DNA of 64,000 nt from Aquibium microcysteis (GCF_014495845.1 NZ_CP061080.1:2407001-2471000), one strand, 5' to 3'. Counted from the first letter of the stretch, positions 43,270 to 52,417 are shown. The notes: generated by a model not told the origin, from the letters alone. Translations and numbers: made by a program.

Positions 43270-44586
43270 TCAGCCGTCGGCGTGGATCATTGCGTCCTGT
43301 GCCTGGCGCAACGCGTAGAGCCTGGTGGTGGTGTCGGGCGTGGCGTTGGCCCGAGTGAGCAATGCGCCCTTCTTGACGGGTGCCGTAACCCTGCCCCCTT
43401 CGAGCAGCCCGACCGGAATGGCCTGAGCCGCCCGCGCGTCGCCTGCGAGCATCGTCCAGGAGCGGTAGCAGGTCTCGCCGATCGCATCGAGCGGGTCGCC
43501 GGGCGCGAGGTCGCGCTTGGCGACCGCGCAGACTTCCGCGACCGGACGCGGCAGCGGCACCATGTCGGGCCTGCCCGTCAGCATGATCCGCGCCGCGGTC
43601 AGCGGGACCTCGAGCGAGGTCAGATGGTAGGGACGGTGGAAGGCGTAGTACGGCCCCTTCCCCACGTGCAGATCGTCCATCCGCTCGATGATGCGCGGAT
43701 GCGTGGCCTCGACGACGACGAAGACGCCGGGCGCCACGCCCTTGCCGACCGTGTAGTCGACGACGCCCTTTCTCGACAGGACGCCGCCATGCTCGCGCGG
43801 GATGAGAACCCTGGCGAGGTCGTCGCGGCCGGCGTTCGGGCCGTGCATGCCCGGCACGTCGGGAACGAGGCCGGTGGCGTTGGCGATCGCGCACATTTCG
43901 ACCATGGTCTTCGACCCGTCGACGAATTCCACCAGCATGCGCGGGTTCATGTTCCGGCGGGCGGCTTCCTCGGCATAGTCGTCGGGCACCGCGTCGTGGT
44001 TGAGCGGGTTGTTCTTGCCCTTTCCGGCCGACACGATGGTGTAGCCGAGCGCGCACGCGAACTCGATCAGTTCCATGCAGGAGGACGGCTCGTCGCCGGC
44101 CCCGACCGAATAGACGACGCCGAGCCGGTCGGCCTGCCGCTTCAGCCATGGGCCGATGGTGACGTCGGCCTCGACGTTCATCATCACGACGTGCTTGCCG
44201 TGCTCCATCGCCATCAGGTCGAAGTCGGCGGCCACGCCCGGCTTGCCCGTCGCATCGATGACCACGTCGATCAGCGGGTTGGTGACCAGCCGCTCGTTCG
44301 ACGTGATGGCGATGCGGCCGGCCTCGATCGCCGCCGTCACCTTCGATTCCGTCTCGGCCTCGCAGGCCATGGCCTCGTCGCCATAGGCGATGCGGATCGC
44401 CTCCCGCGCGGTGTGGGGGCGGCGGGTGGAGATGGCCGCGAGATGGACGCCCTTCATCAGCATGCACTGCGTGACGAGATCGGTCCCCATCTCGCCCGAT
44501 CCGATCACGCCGATGCGCACCGGGCGCCCCTCGTCGGCGCGGCGGGCGAGGTCCCGGGCAAGCCCGGTCAGGGCGACGTTCGTCAT
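43270..44586 (-). CDS. NAD(P)-dependent oxidoreductase with C-terminal SAF domain
   Basis: A 438-residue protein. The N-terminal Rossmann domain is VRIGVIGSGEMGTDLVTQCM (GxGxxG), with STRRPHTAREAIRIA following and VVIDATGKPGVAADFDLMAM as the homoserine-dehydrogenase-like step. The middle has VYSVGAGDEPSSCMELIEFA and GKGKNNPLNHDAVPDDYAEE. The C-terminal SAF-type region is near VAVAKRDLAPGDPLDAIGET-like residues (EVCAVAKRDLAPGDPLDAIG). The family includes sugar-acid oxidoreductases such as those acting on apionate or threonate, but the motif set does not decide. It is convergent with proC (58 nt). Confidence 0.8.
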   Translation of the reverse strand: MTNVALTGLARDLARRADEGRPVRIGVIGSGEMGTDLVTQCMLMKGVHLAAISTRRPHTAREAIRIAYGDEAMACEAETESKVTAAIEAGRIAITSNERLVTNPLIDVVIDATGKPGVAADFDLMAMEHGKHVVMMNVEADVTIGPWLKRQADRLGVVYSVGAGDEPSSCMELIEFACALGYTIVSAGKGKNNPLNHDAVPDDYAEEAARRNMNPRMLVEFVDGSKTMVEMCAIANATGLVPDVPGMHGPNAGRDDLARVLIPREHGGVLSRKGVVDYTVGKGVAPGVFVVVEATHPRIIERMDDLHVGKGPYYAFHRPYHLTSLEVPLTAARIMLTGRPDMVPLPRPVAEVCAVAKRDLAPGDPLDAIGETCYRSWTMLAGDARAAQAIPVGLLEGGRVTAPVKKGALLTRANATPDTTTRLYALRQAQDAMIHADG

Positions 44587-44730
44587 GGAATGCTATCCGG
44601 CTGTTGGCGATGGCTTGCCGCTGATAGCAGATGATCGGGCGCGATTGTCAAACGACGAAAGCGCGAACGTGCCCTGTCGCCCCGGGTTCTCGTCGCCACG
44701 GCGTCCGGGCAAAGCCCGAGATCGCCCGGA

Positions 44731-45249
44731 TCAGTTGATCCGTTTGTCGGTCGGAGAGATCTGCCAGAACTGGCCGGAATAGTTGGCACAGGGCGTCAGG
44801 TGCGGCTGGTTGTCGTCCGGACCGCCGTTGAAGATGTCGAGGCACATGCCGGGACCTCTGAACTGCGTCGTGAGGCGGTACCATCCATTCTGGTTCGACA
44901 AGGCCCAGAACTGGCCGCTGTAGTTGGCGCAGGACGTCAGATGCACCTGATTGTCGCGCGGACCGCCGTTGAACACGTCGAGGCACATTCCTTTGCCCCG
45001 GAACATCGTGGTCAGCTTGAAATAGCCATTCCCCGCGGGCGTGAGACGCCAGTACTGGCCCGAATAGTCGGCCGCTTGCGCGAGATGGGTCATGTCGTTC
45101 TTGTCGCCGCCGTTGAAGACGTCGAGATTCATCGACGGCCCGCGGAACTGGGTCCAGAGCCGGTGATAGACCTGCGGATCCTGCGCCTGGGCCGGCACGA
45201 TGTATAGACTGAAGATGAAGGCAGCCGATCCAGCAATGCGCGCAAACAT
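44731..45249 (-). CDS. Secreted ricin B-type beta-trefoil protein with three tandem repeats
   Basis: A 172-residue exported protein: signal peptide MFARIAGSAAFIFSLYIVPA with cleavage near AQAQD. The mature part is three copies of one unit, about 45 residues each, with FRGPSMNLDVFNGGD, FRGKGMCLDVFNGGP and FRGPGMCLDIFNGGP. Each ends in SGQYW or SGQFW, the QxW core of ricin-type trefoils. Repeats two and three keep Cys pairs (MCLD and the later SC/PC); repeat one lost them (MNLD, AA). The GC content is lower than that of its neighbours, so recent transfer is possible. It is divergent from the Ldh-type gene. A carbohydrate-binding role is inferred from the fold. Confidence 0.8.
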   Translation of the reverse strand: MFARIAGSAAFIFSLYIVPAQAQDPQVYHRLWTQFRGPSMNLDVFNGGDKNDMTHLAQAADYSGQYWRLTPAGNGYFKLTTMFRGKGMCLDVFNGGPRDNQVHLTSCANYSGQFWALSNQNGWYRLTTQFRGPGMCLDIFNGGPDDNQPHLTPCANYSGQFWQISPTDKRIN

Positions 45250-45510
45250 GCCAACAGACCTATGACAAAAGAAATTTTCGGATCGACTATATTCAAATCT
45301 TGCCTAGCACCGTGGTTCCATCCGGTCAACAGTCCGGCGCGGCAGAGCGAAGAACCCGCATCCCGATACCGAACCTCCACGAGACAGTATGCGGCGCTGG
45401 AAGGCCGCGGAATGCCCCCGTTGGCAGGGCGGGAGAATCCGGGGCAACGGCAGCGTTCCGTCGGCGCGCCTTTCCGTCTAGGAATATGTCCGCCAACAGC
45501 GGGTTTCGTC
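45250..45510. promoter_or_regulatory. AT-richer divergent promoter region
   Basis: The first 60 nt are much less GC-rich than the window average, with a TATATT element at 45288-45293 facing the Ldh-type gene. No coding frame convinces here. The rest of the gap is ordinary GC-rich sequence. Confidence 0.35.
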
Positions 45511-46542
45511 ATGGACAAGGGCTTCGTCATCGGTATCGGCGCGCTCGAAGCGCTGTGTCGGGACGCAGCCCTCGCCGCCGGCGCGAGCCCGGACGCAGCC
45601 GCTTCGCTGGCGAGCGCCACGCTCGCGGCCGAAAGGGAGGGAAATCGGGCGGTCGGGATCGCCCACCTGCCCTTCTATCTGGACGCGCTCAAGGAAGGCC
45701 GCATCGACGGCCGGGCGGAGCCGACGATCGATCGCTTGCTGCCGGCCGTCATCCATGTCGACGCGCATGGCGGCACGGCCCATCTCGGCTACGACCGGGC
45801 GCACGACCTGCTCGTGCAGGCGGCCCGCAGCTGCGGCATCGCGCTGTTCGCGCAGAAGAACGCCTACACCTGCGGCTCGCTCGGCACCTTCGCGCGACGG
45901 CTCGCGGGGGAAGGGCTGGTCGCGCTCGCCGCGACCAACGGCCCGGCGCTGATGACCGTTCCGGGCGGGCGGATCCCGGTGTACTGCACCAATCCGCTCG
46001 CCTTCGCGGCGCCCATGGCCGACGGCGACGTGCTGCTGGTCGACCAGGCCTCCAGCCAGACCGCCTACGTCAAGGTTCGCGAGGCGGCCGAGCGCGGCGA
46101 AGCTCTTCCTGCCGGCTGGGCGATCGACCCGGATGGGCGGCCGACGACCGATCCGGATGCGGCCATGAAGGGCGCGCTCTTGACCTTCGGTGGTCCGCGC
46201 GGCGCCAACATCGCCCTGATGGTGGAAGTGCTGTCGGCCGGCCTGTCCGGCGCCAACTGGTCGCTCGACGCGCCGTCGATCACGCAGGGCAACCGCTCTC
46301 CCGGCACCGGCCTCCTCGTCCTCGCCATCGAGCCCGCTGCCTTCGGTTCCGGATTCGGCGACCGTCTCGCCCGACACGCCAGGCGACTGGAAGCGGCCGG
46401 CGTCCACATCCCGGGTCGCGGCAAGGCGGCAGCCCTTCGCCGTTGCGCATCGGAAGAGATCGAGGTTTCGGCCGAGGCATTGGGCCATATCCGCTCCTAT
46501 CTCCCGCTGACTGCGGATCCTGCAGCGCCGCCAGGGGCTTGA
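45511..46542 (+). CDS. Ldh family oxidoreductase (malate/L-lactate dehydrogenase type 2)
   Basis: A 343-residue NAD(P)-dependent oxidoreductase of the LDH2/MDH2 fold, not the Rossmann type. It has AAREGNRAVG-like residues with a catalytic-site His in GIAHLPFYLDALKEGRID, VDAHGGTAHLGYDRAHDLLV, TNGPALMTVPGGRIPVYCTN and LAFAAPMADGDVLLVDQASS, then TFGGPRGANIALMVEVLSAG. The family contains ureidoglycolate, L-sulfolactate, diketogulonate and delta-1-pyrroline-2-carboxylate reductases, which cannot be told apart here. Start ATG 45511 is chosen by homology; the frame is open from 45262. Followed by the AbrB-type gene. Confidence 0.88.
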   Translation: MDKGFVIGIGALEALCRDAALAAGASPDAAASLASATLAAEREGNRAVGIAHLPFYLDALKEGRIDGRAEPTIDRLLPAVIHVDAHGGTAHLGYDRAHDLLVQAARSCGIALFAQKNAYTCGSLGTFARRLAGEGLVALAATNGPALMTVPGGRIPVYCTNPLAFAAPMADGDVLLVDQASSQTAYVKVREAAERGEALPAGWAIDPDGRPTTDPDAAMKGALLTFGGPRGANIALMVEVLSAGLSGANWSLDAPSITQGNRSPGTGLLVLAIEPAAFGSGFGDRLARHARRLEAAGVHIPGRGKAAALRRCASEEIEVSAEALGHIRSYLPLTADPAAPPGA

Positions 46543-46596
46543 GCCGGCCCGCGGATTCGGTTCGCGAGGATAAGGGCGGGCCAAATCGCTTTTCGC

Positions 46597-47763
46597 TTGC
46601 GCCAGCAGCAACCGGTCATTGGCTTCGTCCGGAGAGACGCGCATAAGGGCCGGATCACTGTTGCGCTGCACAATGGCCATCGACCCGGAACCCCGCTCAC
46701 GTCTCGCCTCGCTCGCCGCCCCTGGCAGTGGGTGCTGCTCGCTTCCCTGTCGCTCGTCCTGGCGGCGCTGCTCGAATGGGCGGCGCTTCCGGCCGCGCTC
46801 CTCATCGGCCCCATGATCGCCGCCGTCGCCGCCGGCGTTTCAGGCGCCACGGTACGCCCCGCGCCGTCGCTGTTCGTGGCTGCGCAGGGCATCATCGGCT
46901 GCATGATCGTCAGCGCCATCGAACCCGCCCTTTTCAGGACGCTCCTGTCCGGCTGGCCGGTCATCCTCGCGGCGGTGCTCTCCACGCTCGCGGCGTCGAG
47001 CATTCTGGGCGCCATGGTCGCGCGCTGGGGTTCGCTGCCAGGCACGACGGCGGTCTGGGGGTCGGCGCCCGGCGCGGCGAGCGCCATGGTGGTGATGGCC
47101 GACGCCTTCGGCGCGGACGCCCGCCTGGTCGCCTTCATGCAGTACCTGCGCATGATCGTCGTCTCGATCTCGGCGGCGCTGCTGGCGCGGATCTGGGTGG
47201 ACACGGGCGATCTCGAGCGTGAGGCGATCGTCTGGTTTCCGCGTCTTGCCGTGCCGGACTTCCCGATGACGCTGGCGATCGCCGCGATCGGCGCCTTCGG
47301 CGGGCGGATGAGCGGCATTCCGGGAGCCACTCTGCTCGGTCCCCTGGTGCTCGGGATACCGCTGCACCTGGGCCTCGGCCTCGACCTTCAATTGCCCGAA
47401 TGGCTGCTGGCGGCGAGCTACGCCCTCATCGGCTGGACGATCGGCCTTCGCTTCACGCGGCCCGTCCTGCTGCATGCCGCGCGCGCCCTGCCGCAGATTG
47501 CGGCCGCGATCCTCGTGCTGATCGGCTTCTGCGCGGCGATCGGCGCAGTGCTCGCGTCGAGCTTCGACGTCGACCCGCTCACCGCCTTCCTCGCCACGAG
47601 CCCCGGAGGCATGGACACGGTGGCCATCATCGCTGCCGCCTCCGGCAGTGTCGACCTGTCCTTCGTCATGACGTTGCAGATGACGCGCTTCCTGATCGTG
47701 CTGCTCGTCGGGCCGCCGCTCGCCAGGACGATCGCCCGTCGCATGAGCCGCGGGTCGCCTTGA
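46597..47763 (+). CDS. AbrB-type integral membrane protein (putative ammonia monooxygenase family)
   Basis: A membrane protein of up to 388 residues with about ten hydrophobic segments in two repeats of the AbrB-duplication fold: RPWQWVLLASLSLVLAALLE, ALLIGPMIAAVAAGVSGATV, and GTTAVWGSAPGAASAMVVMA repeated in spirit by FLATSPGGMDTVAIIAAASG. Despite the family name, no monooxygenase activity is shown for such proteins; transport or regulation is more likely. The start is unclear: TTG 46597 gives a hydrophilic leader, and no ATG lies before the first membrane segment. It follows the Ldh-type gene by 54 nt. Confidence 0.82.
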   Translation: MRQQQPVIGFVRRDAHKGRITVALHNGHRPGTPLTSRLARRPWQWVLLASLSLVLAALLEWAALPAALLIGPMIAAVAAGVSGATVRPAPSLFVAAQGIIGCMIVSAIEPALFRTLLSGWPVILAAVLSTLAASSILGAMVARWGSLPGTTAVWGSAPGAASAMVVMADAFGADARLVAFMQYLRMIVVSISAALLARIWVDTGDLEREAIVWFPRLAVPDFPMTLAIAAIGAFGGRMSGIPGATLLGPLVLGIPLHLGLGLDLQLPEWLLAASYALIGWTIGLRFTRPVLLHAARALPQIAAAILVLIGFCAAIGAVLASSFDVDPLTAFLATSPGGMDTVAIIAAASGSVDLSFVMTLQMTRFLIVLLVGPPLARTIARRMSRGSP

Positions 47764-47823
47764 TGAAGGCGCGATAAAGTCCTATCTCGCATTTCCACGT
47801 GCCCATTGAAGGATGTCGCGCAA

Positions 47824-48090
47824 GTGTCCGGTTCCGTTTCCCGTTTCCTAGGCGACAGTCCCCTGCGCGTGCTGCTCAAGCTCGCGGTTCTCTCCTTTCT
47901 CGTCGGCTTCGCCATGCATGCCTTCGGCTGGATGCCGATCGACGTCTGGTACGCCTTGCGGGATGCCGCGCTCGACATCTGGCGCATGGGGTTCGACGCG
48001 CTGGGCCGCTTCTTCAGCTACTTCGTGATCGGGGCCGTCGTGGTCGTTCCGATCTTCCTCCTGATACGCCTGCTGAGCTTCAGGCGCTGA
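47824..48090 (+). CDS. DUF6460 small membrane protein
   Basis: An 88-residue protein from GTG 47824, with GAAGGA 10 nt upstream. A helix follows the start (SVSRFLGDSPLRVLLKLAVL), then a hydrophobic segment (SFLVGFAMHAFGWMPIDVWY), and a second long one near the end (FFSYFVIGAVVVVPIFLLIR). DUF6460 proteins of Rhizobiales start with this R-F-L-G-D-S-P pattern. A TTG at 47806 would add six residues. Its end overlaps the 3' end of the convergent deacetylase gene by 11 nt. Function unknown. Confidence 0.78.
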   Translation: MSGSVSRFLGDSPLRVLLKLAVLSFLVGFAMHAFGWMPIDVWYALRDAALDIWRMGFDALGRFFSYFVIGAVVVVPIFLLIRLLSFRR

Positions 48091-49012
48091 CCGGCTCGCG
48101 CTCGGTCGCGTCCGCCAGAGCGGCAGCGACCTCGAACAGGATGGCGTGGCGCTCGGCGAGCGCCGCGACGTCGTCGGAATAGCCGCCGCCGATCACGCCG
48201 CATACCGGCACGCCGGCCTGCCTGAAATGGCCGAGCACTGCGCGATCGCGCGAACGCAGCCCCTCGTCCGTCAGTGCGAGCTTGCCCAGCCTGTCGTCGG
48301 CATGCGGATCGACGCCCGCATTGTAGAAGACGATATCGGGTCGCGCATAGAGAGACAGGAGCGGAAGCAGTGGCTCCAGCTTGGCCATGTAGGCGGCGTC
48401 GCCGGTGCCGTCGGGCAGGCTCACGTCGAGATCCGACGGTATCTTGCGCGTCGGATAGTTCCTGTCCCCGTGCATGGAGAAGGTGAAGACACGCGGCTCG
48501 GCGGAGAAGATGTCGGCCGTTCCGTCCCCCTGATGGACGTCGAGATCGACGACGAGCACCCGCCGCACGGCGCCCTCGGCCAGCAGGGCGAGCGCCGCCA
48601 CGCCGACGTCGTTGAACGTGCAGAAGCCGGCACCCTGGCCTCGGCGCGCGTGATGGCTGCCGCCCGCCGTATTGCAGGCCAGTCCGTTGGCGAGCGCCAG
48701 ACGGGCGGCGAGCAGCGTGCCCGACGTCGCCAGATGCGCGCGCCGGGCAACCCGGTCGTCCACCGGAAAGCCGATGTCGCGCTCGATCGCTTCGGGAACG
48801 CTGCGCGCCAGAACCTGCTCGACGTAGATCGGGTCGTGGGCGAGCGACAGGAGATCGGCGCCGACCGGCCCGGGCTCGTGCAGGTGCGAAGATTTGATCA
48901 GGCCGCGCTTCCTCAGGGCATCCATGAGAAAGCTGTACTTCCCCATCGGGAAGCGGTGATGTGCCGGAAACCGGGCGTCGTAATCGGGATGGTGGACGAT
49001 ATCGATCGGCAT
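48080..49012 (-). CDS. Histone deacetylase family protein
   Basis: A 310-residue zinc-dependent deacetylase of the arginase/HDAC fold. Active-site parts: TAGGSHHARRGQGAGFCTFN (His pair and charge relay), RRVLVVDLDVHQGDGTADIF (zinc-ligand Asp and His), and YNAGVDPHADDRLGKLALTD with the second zinc Asp. Bacterial members act on acetylpolyamines, acetoin-related or other small amides. With polyamine genes in this window an acetylpolyamine role is thinkable, but not shown. Start ATG follows GGAGAGG. The 3' end overlaps the DUF6460 gene. Confidence 0.93.
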   Translation of the reverse strand: MPIDIVHHPDYDARFPAHHRFPMGKYSFLMDALRKRGLIKSSHLHEPGPVGADLLSLAHDPIYVEQVLARSVPEAIERDIGFPVDDRVARRAHLATSGTLLAARLALANGLACNTAGGSHHARRGQGAGFCTFNDVGVAALALLAEGAVRRVLVVDLDVHQGDGTADIFSAEPRVFTFSMHGDRNYPTRKIPSDLDVSLPDGTGDAAYMAKLEPLLPLLSLYARPDIVFYNAGVDPHADDRLGKLALTDEGLRSRDRAVLGHFRQAGVPVCGVIGGGYSDDVAALAERHAILFEVAAALADATEREPVSA

Positions 49013-49118
49013 CCTCTCCTAGCTAGGTCTGTGCGGGAGCGAAGAAAAGGCCTGCGGCGCACTATCGCGGACCGAAGCACGGCAATAGAACGCTCTGGAC
49101 GATTGCGGGAACTTGACC

Positions 49119-50483
49119 ATGGATGCTGGCGTCGAAGCCGCCCCGGCCCCGTCGACGGCAGGTCGGCCTTTCACGGTGACCAACCGGCTGGTGCTGTCGA
49201 TCGCCGTGCCGATGACACTGGCCTACCTGACGACGCCGCTGCTCGGCATCACCGACACGGCGGTCGTCGGACAGTTCGGCGACGCCGCCATGCTCGGCGG
49301 TCTCGCCGCCGGCGCCATCGTCTTCGACCTCGTCTTCTCGACCTTCAACTTCCTCCGCTCCGGCACCTCGGGCCTGGTCGCGCAGGCCTTCGGCAGCGGC
49401 GACGGCCGCGCCGAGCAGGCCTGGTTCTGGCGCGCCTTCATGCTGGCCATCGCCATCGGCATCGTCCTGGCGCTGGCCGGGCCGGCGGTCGCGTGGGCCG
49501 GTGCGCTGTTCATCGACGGCGAGCCGGCGGTGAGCGCGGCGATGAAGAGCTACGTGATCGTGCGCCTGCTCTGCGCGCCCTTCGCGCTCGCCAACTACGC
49601 GATCCTCGGCTACGTGCTCGGACGCGGCGAAGGCATGCTCGGCCTCTTCCTGCAGATCGTGCTCAACGGCGCCAACATCCTCCTGTCGATCTGGCTCGGC
49701 CTCGTGCTGGGATGGGGCCTGGAGGGCGTCGCCTGGGGCACCGTCTGCGGCGAGATCATCGCCTTCGTCATCGGACTGGGCGTCGTGTACAGGCGCTTCT
49801 CGGCGCTGCCGCGACTGTCGATGGCGGCGGTTTTCGACCGTGCGGCGCTGCGGCGCATGCTCGCCATGAACGGCGACATCATGATCCGCTCCTTCGTGCT
49901 GCTCTCGGCCTTCGCGCTCGTCGCCCGCCAGGGCGCGCAGCTCGGCACGCTGACGCTCGCGGTCAACGCCGTCCTGATGAACTTCTTCCTCGTCGCGGGT
50001 TACTTCCTCGACGGCTTCGCCACCGCGGCGGAACAGCTGGCCGGGCGTTCGGTCGGCGCCCGGCAGCGCAAATCCTTCGTCGACGCGATCTGGCTCACCA
50101 GCCTGTGGGGCTTTGCGATGTCGGGAGCCGTGGCCGTCGTGGTGATGCTGACCGGCGACGCGCTCGTGGCCTTCATCACCACCGCCCCCGGCGTGCGCGA
50201 GGCGGCTGCGACCTACCTGCCCTGGGCCGCCCTGACGGCGGTGTCGGGCGTGCTGGCCTTCCAGATGGACGGAGTCTTCATCGGCGCGACCTGGTCGCGC
50301 GACATGCGCAACATGATGCTGCTGTCCTTCGCGCTGTTTCTCGCGGCACTGTTCGTGCTGCCGGGGCTCTACGGCAACCACGGCATCTGGGCCGCACTGC
50401 ACGTCTTCCTGCTCGCCCGCGGCCTCAGCCTGTCGGCGATGGTGCCCCTGCGCCTGCGCCAGACCTTCCCGGCGCCGGCCTGA
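49119..50483 (+). CDS. MATE family efflux transporter (DinF-like)
   Basis: A 454-residue inner-membrane protein with twelve hydrophobic segments in two six-helix halves, normal for MATE. It has FTVTNRLVLSIAVPMTLAYL, GITDTAVVGQFGDAAMLGGL and FNFLRSGTSGLVAQAFGSGD, then FALANYAILGYVLGRGEGML. The second half shows LVAGYFLDGFATAAEQLAGR-like residues (FLVAGYFLDGFATAAEQLAG) and FQMDGVFIGATWSRDMRNMM, marks of the DinF branch. It exports drugs or metabolites with sodium or protons. It abuts pyrD stop-to-stop with no gap. Confidence 0.93.
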   Translation: MDAGVEAAPAPSTAGRPFTVTNRLVLSIAVPMTLAYLTTPLLGITDTAVVGQFGDAAMLGGLAAGAIVFDLVFSTFNFLRSGTSGLVAQAFGSGDGRAEQAWFWRAFMLAIAIGIVLALAGPAVAWAGALFIDGEPAVSAAMKSYVIVRLLCAPFALANYAILGYVLGRGEGMLGLFLQIVLNGANILLSIWLGLVLGWGLEGVAWGTVCGEIIAFVIGLGVVYRRFSALPRLSMAAVFDRAALRRMLAMNGDIMIRSFVLLSAFALVARQGAQLGTLTLAVNAVLMNFFLVAGYFLDGFATAAEQLAGRSVGARQRKSFVDAIWLTSLWGFAMSGAVAVVVMLTGDALVAFITTAPGVREAAATYLPWAALTAVSGVLAFQMDGVFIGATWSRDMRNMMLLSFALFLAALFVLPGLYGNHGIWAALHVFLLARGLSLSAMVPLRLRQTFPAPA

Positions 50484-51566
50484 TCAGTCGAGCGGAACCG
50501 CCGCCCAGTGCTTGACGCGGCTGTCACGCAGCGCAGCCGGCGACGCGGCGTCCTCGCGGTCGAGAATGGCCGAGAGTCCCTCGACGATGTGGCCGGGCAG
50601 AGAGGGCCCGTCGTAGATCATGCCGGTATAGAGCTGGACGAGATCGGCCCCGGCGCGGATCTTCTCGGCCGCGGCTTTCGCCGAATCCACGCCGCCGACA
50701 CCGATCAGCGCGAACGATCGACCGAGCCGCTGCCGCATGCGGGCGAGCACGGCCGTGGAACGGGAAAACAGCGGCCGGCCCGAGAGGCCGCCGGTCTCCG
50801 TCCTCTCGCGAGCCGTGAGGCCGGCGCGCGACAGCGTCGTGTTCGACACGATGACGCCGTCGATGCCGTGCGCCGCAACCTCGGCGGCGACGTCGTCGAG
50901 GTCGGCCTCGTGCAGGTCGGGCGCGATCTTGAGGAAGATCGCGATCTCCGGCTTCGCGCTCGCCGCACGCGCGGCCGCGACCCGCGACAGGAGCTGCGCC
51001 AGCTGCTCGCGGCCCTGCAGGTTGCGCAGGCCCGGCGTGTTCGGCGACGAGATGTTGACGGTGAGATAGGAGGCGACCGCGGCGAAGCGACGGATGCCGC
51101 TCTCGTAGTCGGCGATGCGGTCTTCGGCATCCTTGTTCGCGCCGATGTTGACCCCGACGATGCCGCGCCTTGCCGTCAGGGGCGACAGGCGGGCGAAGGC
51201 CGCGTCATGGCCTTCGTTGTTGAAGCCGAGGCGGTTGATGACGGCGCCGTCCTCCGTCAGGCGGAAGATGCGCGGCCTGGGATTACCGCCCTGCGGCAGC
51301 GGCGTGATCGTGCCGACCTCGGCGAAGCCGAAACCGAGCCGAAGCAGTGCCTGCGGCACCTCGGCGTTCTTGTCGTAGCCGGCAGCCATGCCCAGCGGAT
51401 TGGGAAAGGTGAGGCCGGCCACCCGCGTCTCGAGACGCGGATCGGGCTTCGGCCGGCAGCCGAGCGGTGCGCCCGATTTCAACGCCGCGATCGACAGCCC
51501 GTGCGCCGTCTCGGGATCGAAGGCGAAGAGCGCACGGCGGCCGACCGTGTCGAGCAGCCGCCTCAC
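50484..51566 (-). CDS. pyrD: Dihydroorotate dehydrogenase, class 2 (quinone)
   Basis: A 360-residue membrane-associated flavoprotein oxidising dihydroorotate to orotate with quinone, step four of pyrimidine synthesis. It has the N-terminal helix typical of class 2, then VAGLTFPNPLGMAAGYDKNA, GFGFAEVGTITPLPQGGNPR, INRLGFNNEGHDAAFARL, TVNISSPNTPGLRNLQGRE with the catalytic Ser region, DGVIVSNTTLSRAG and FALIGVGGVDSAKAAAEKIR. Start is GTG 51566, overlapping the stop of the DUF952 gene (GTGA). Length matches the family. Confidence 0.97.
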   Translation of the reverse strand: MRRLLDTVGRRALFAFDPETAHGLSIAALKSGAPLGCRPKPDPRLETRVAGLTFPNPLGMAAGYDKNAEVPQALLRLGFGFAEVGTITPLPQGGNPRPRIFRLTEDGAVINRLGFNNEGHDAAFARLSPLTARRGIVGVNIGANKDAEDRIADYESGIRRFAAVASYLTVNISSPNTPGLRNLQGREQLAQLLSRVAAARAASAKPEIAIFLKIAPDLHEADLDDVAAEVAAHGIDGVIVSNTTLSRAGLTARERTETGGLSGRPLFSRSTAVLARMRQRLGRSFALIGVGGVDSAKAAAEKIRAGADLVQLYTGMIYDGPSLPGHIVEGLSAILDREDAASPAALRDSRVKHWAAVPLD

Positions 51567-51910
51567 GCCGACAGGTCCGGAAACACGTGGCGGCCGTCGG
51601 CGTCGAGCGGCAGCGGCCTCGCCCAGAGTGCCGCGCGCGGGTCCAGCGGTGCGTAGAGATGGGGGAACAGGGCGCCGCCCCGCGACACTTCCCATTTCAG
51701 CGCATCGCCCAGCGCTCTCGCGTCGACCGCCACCAGCAGGAGGTCGCCCTGCCCGGCGAAGTGCTTCGCGGCCGTCTCCGACACCTGGCCGGCGGTCGAG
51801 AAGTGGATGAAGCCGTCGGCGAGATCCACGGGCGCGCCTTCGAAGCGGCCGCGTTCCTCTGCCTCCCGCCACTCGGTCGCCGGAGAGATCTTGTAGATGA
51901 TGTCGGTCAT
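51563..51910 (-). CDS. DUF952 domain protein
   Basis: A 115-residue protein comprising one DUF952 domain: DIIYKISPATEWREAEERGR, VDLADGFIHFSTAGQVSETA, LLLVAVDARALGDALKWEVS, and the end near LFPHLYAPLDPRAALWARPL. DUF952 genes often precede pyrD in alphaproteobacteria, as here, with a GTGA overlap. The family has the look of a small ADP-ribosyltransferase-like or glutathione S-transferase-unrelated fold; no activity is proven. The ATG at 51910 is fixed by homology. Confidence 0.88.
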   Translation of the reverse strand: MTDIIYKISPATEWREAEERGRFEGAPVDLADGFIHFSTAGQVSETAAKHFAGQGDLLLVAVDARALGDALKWEVSRGGALFPHLYAPLDPRAALWARPLPLDADGRHVFPDLSA

Positions 51911-52010
51911 GCGCGCTCTATAGGGCGAAACCGGCCGCGACGGAAGCCAACGTCCCAATTCCGGCGTATTGCCGTGCCTCTGATGCCGCAATCATCGTCA
52001 GGAGGATGCC

Positions 52011-52415
52011 ATGCCGACGAGACTCGCCGCAGCAACCATGCTCCTCGCGCTCGCCGCCACCGCAGGCGCATCCGCGCAGGAGGACCGCTACGCGATCGAA
52101 CGCAAGGAAGACGGCTACGTACGGCTCGACACGCGCACCGGGCAGATGTCGCTGTGCTCGGAAGAGTCGGGCCAGTTGGTGTGCCGCCTCGCCGTCGACG
52201 ACCGCGAGGCGTTGCAGGACGACCTCGACGCGCTCCAGGAACGGCTCGCGGCCGTGGAGGATCGTCTCTCCGCGCTGGAAGGCGTCCCGGCCGCCGGTCT
52301 GCCGAATGAAGACGAGTTCGAGCAGGGGCTGAGCTACATGGAGCAGTTCTTCCGCCGCTTCATGGGCATCGTCAGGGAGCTCGACGAGGAGACGCGCGCG
52401 CCCGACCGGACGTAG
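52011..52415 (+). CDS. Periplasmic coiled-coil hypothetical protein
   Basis: A 134-residue exported protein: signal peptide MPTRLAAATMLLALAATAGA with cleavage near ASAQE. A small beta part contains YVRLDTRTGQMSLCSEESGQ and a second Cys (LVCRLAVDD), which may form a disulfide. Then comes a coiled coil of about 30 residues (LQDDLDALQERLAAVEDRLS) and an amphipathic helix (YMEQFFRRFMGIVRELDEET). Similar short proteins are common in Rhizobiales without known function. The ATG has GGAGG 6 nt ahead. Convergent with the thioesterase gene (2 nt apart). Confidence 0.8.
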   Translation: MPTRLAAATMLLALAATAGASAQEDRYAIERKEDGYVRLDTRTGQMSLCSEESGQLVCRLAVDDREALQDDLDALQERLAAVEDRLSALEGVPAAGLPNEDEFEQGLSYMEQFFRRFMGIVRELDEETRAPDRT

Positions 52416-52417
52416 CG

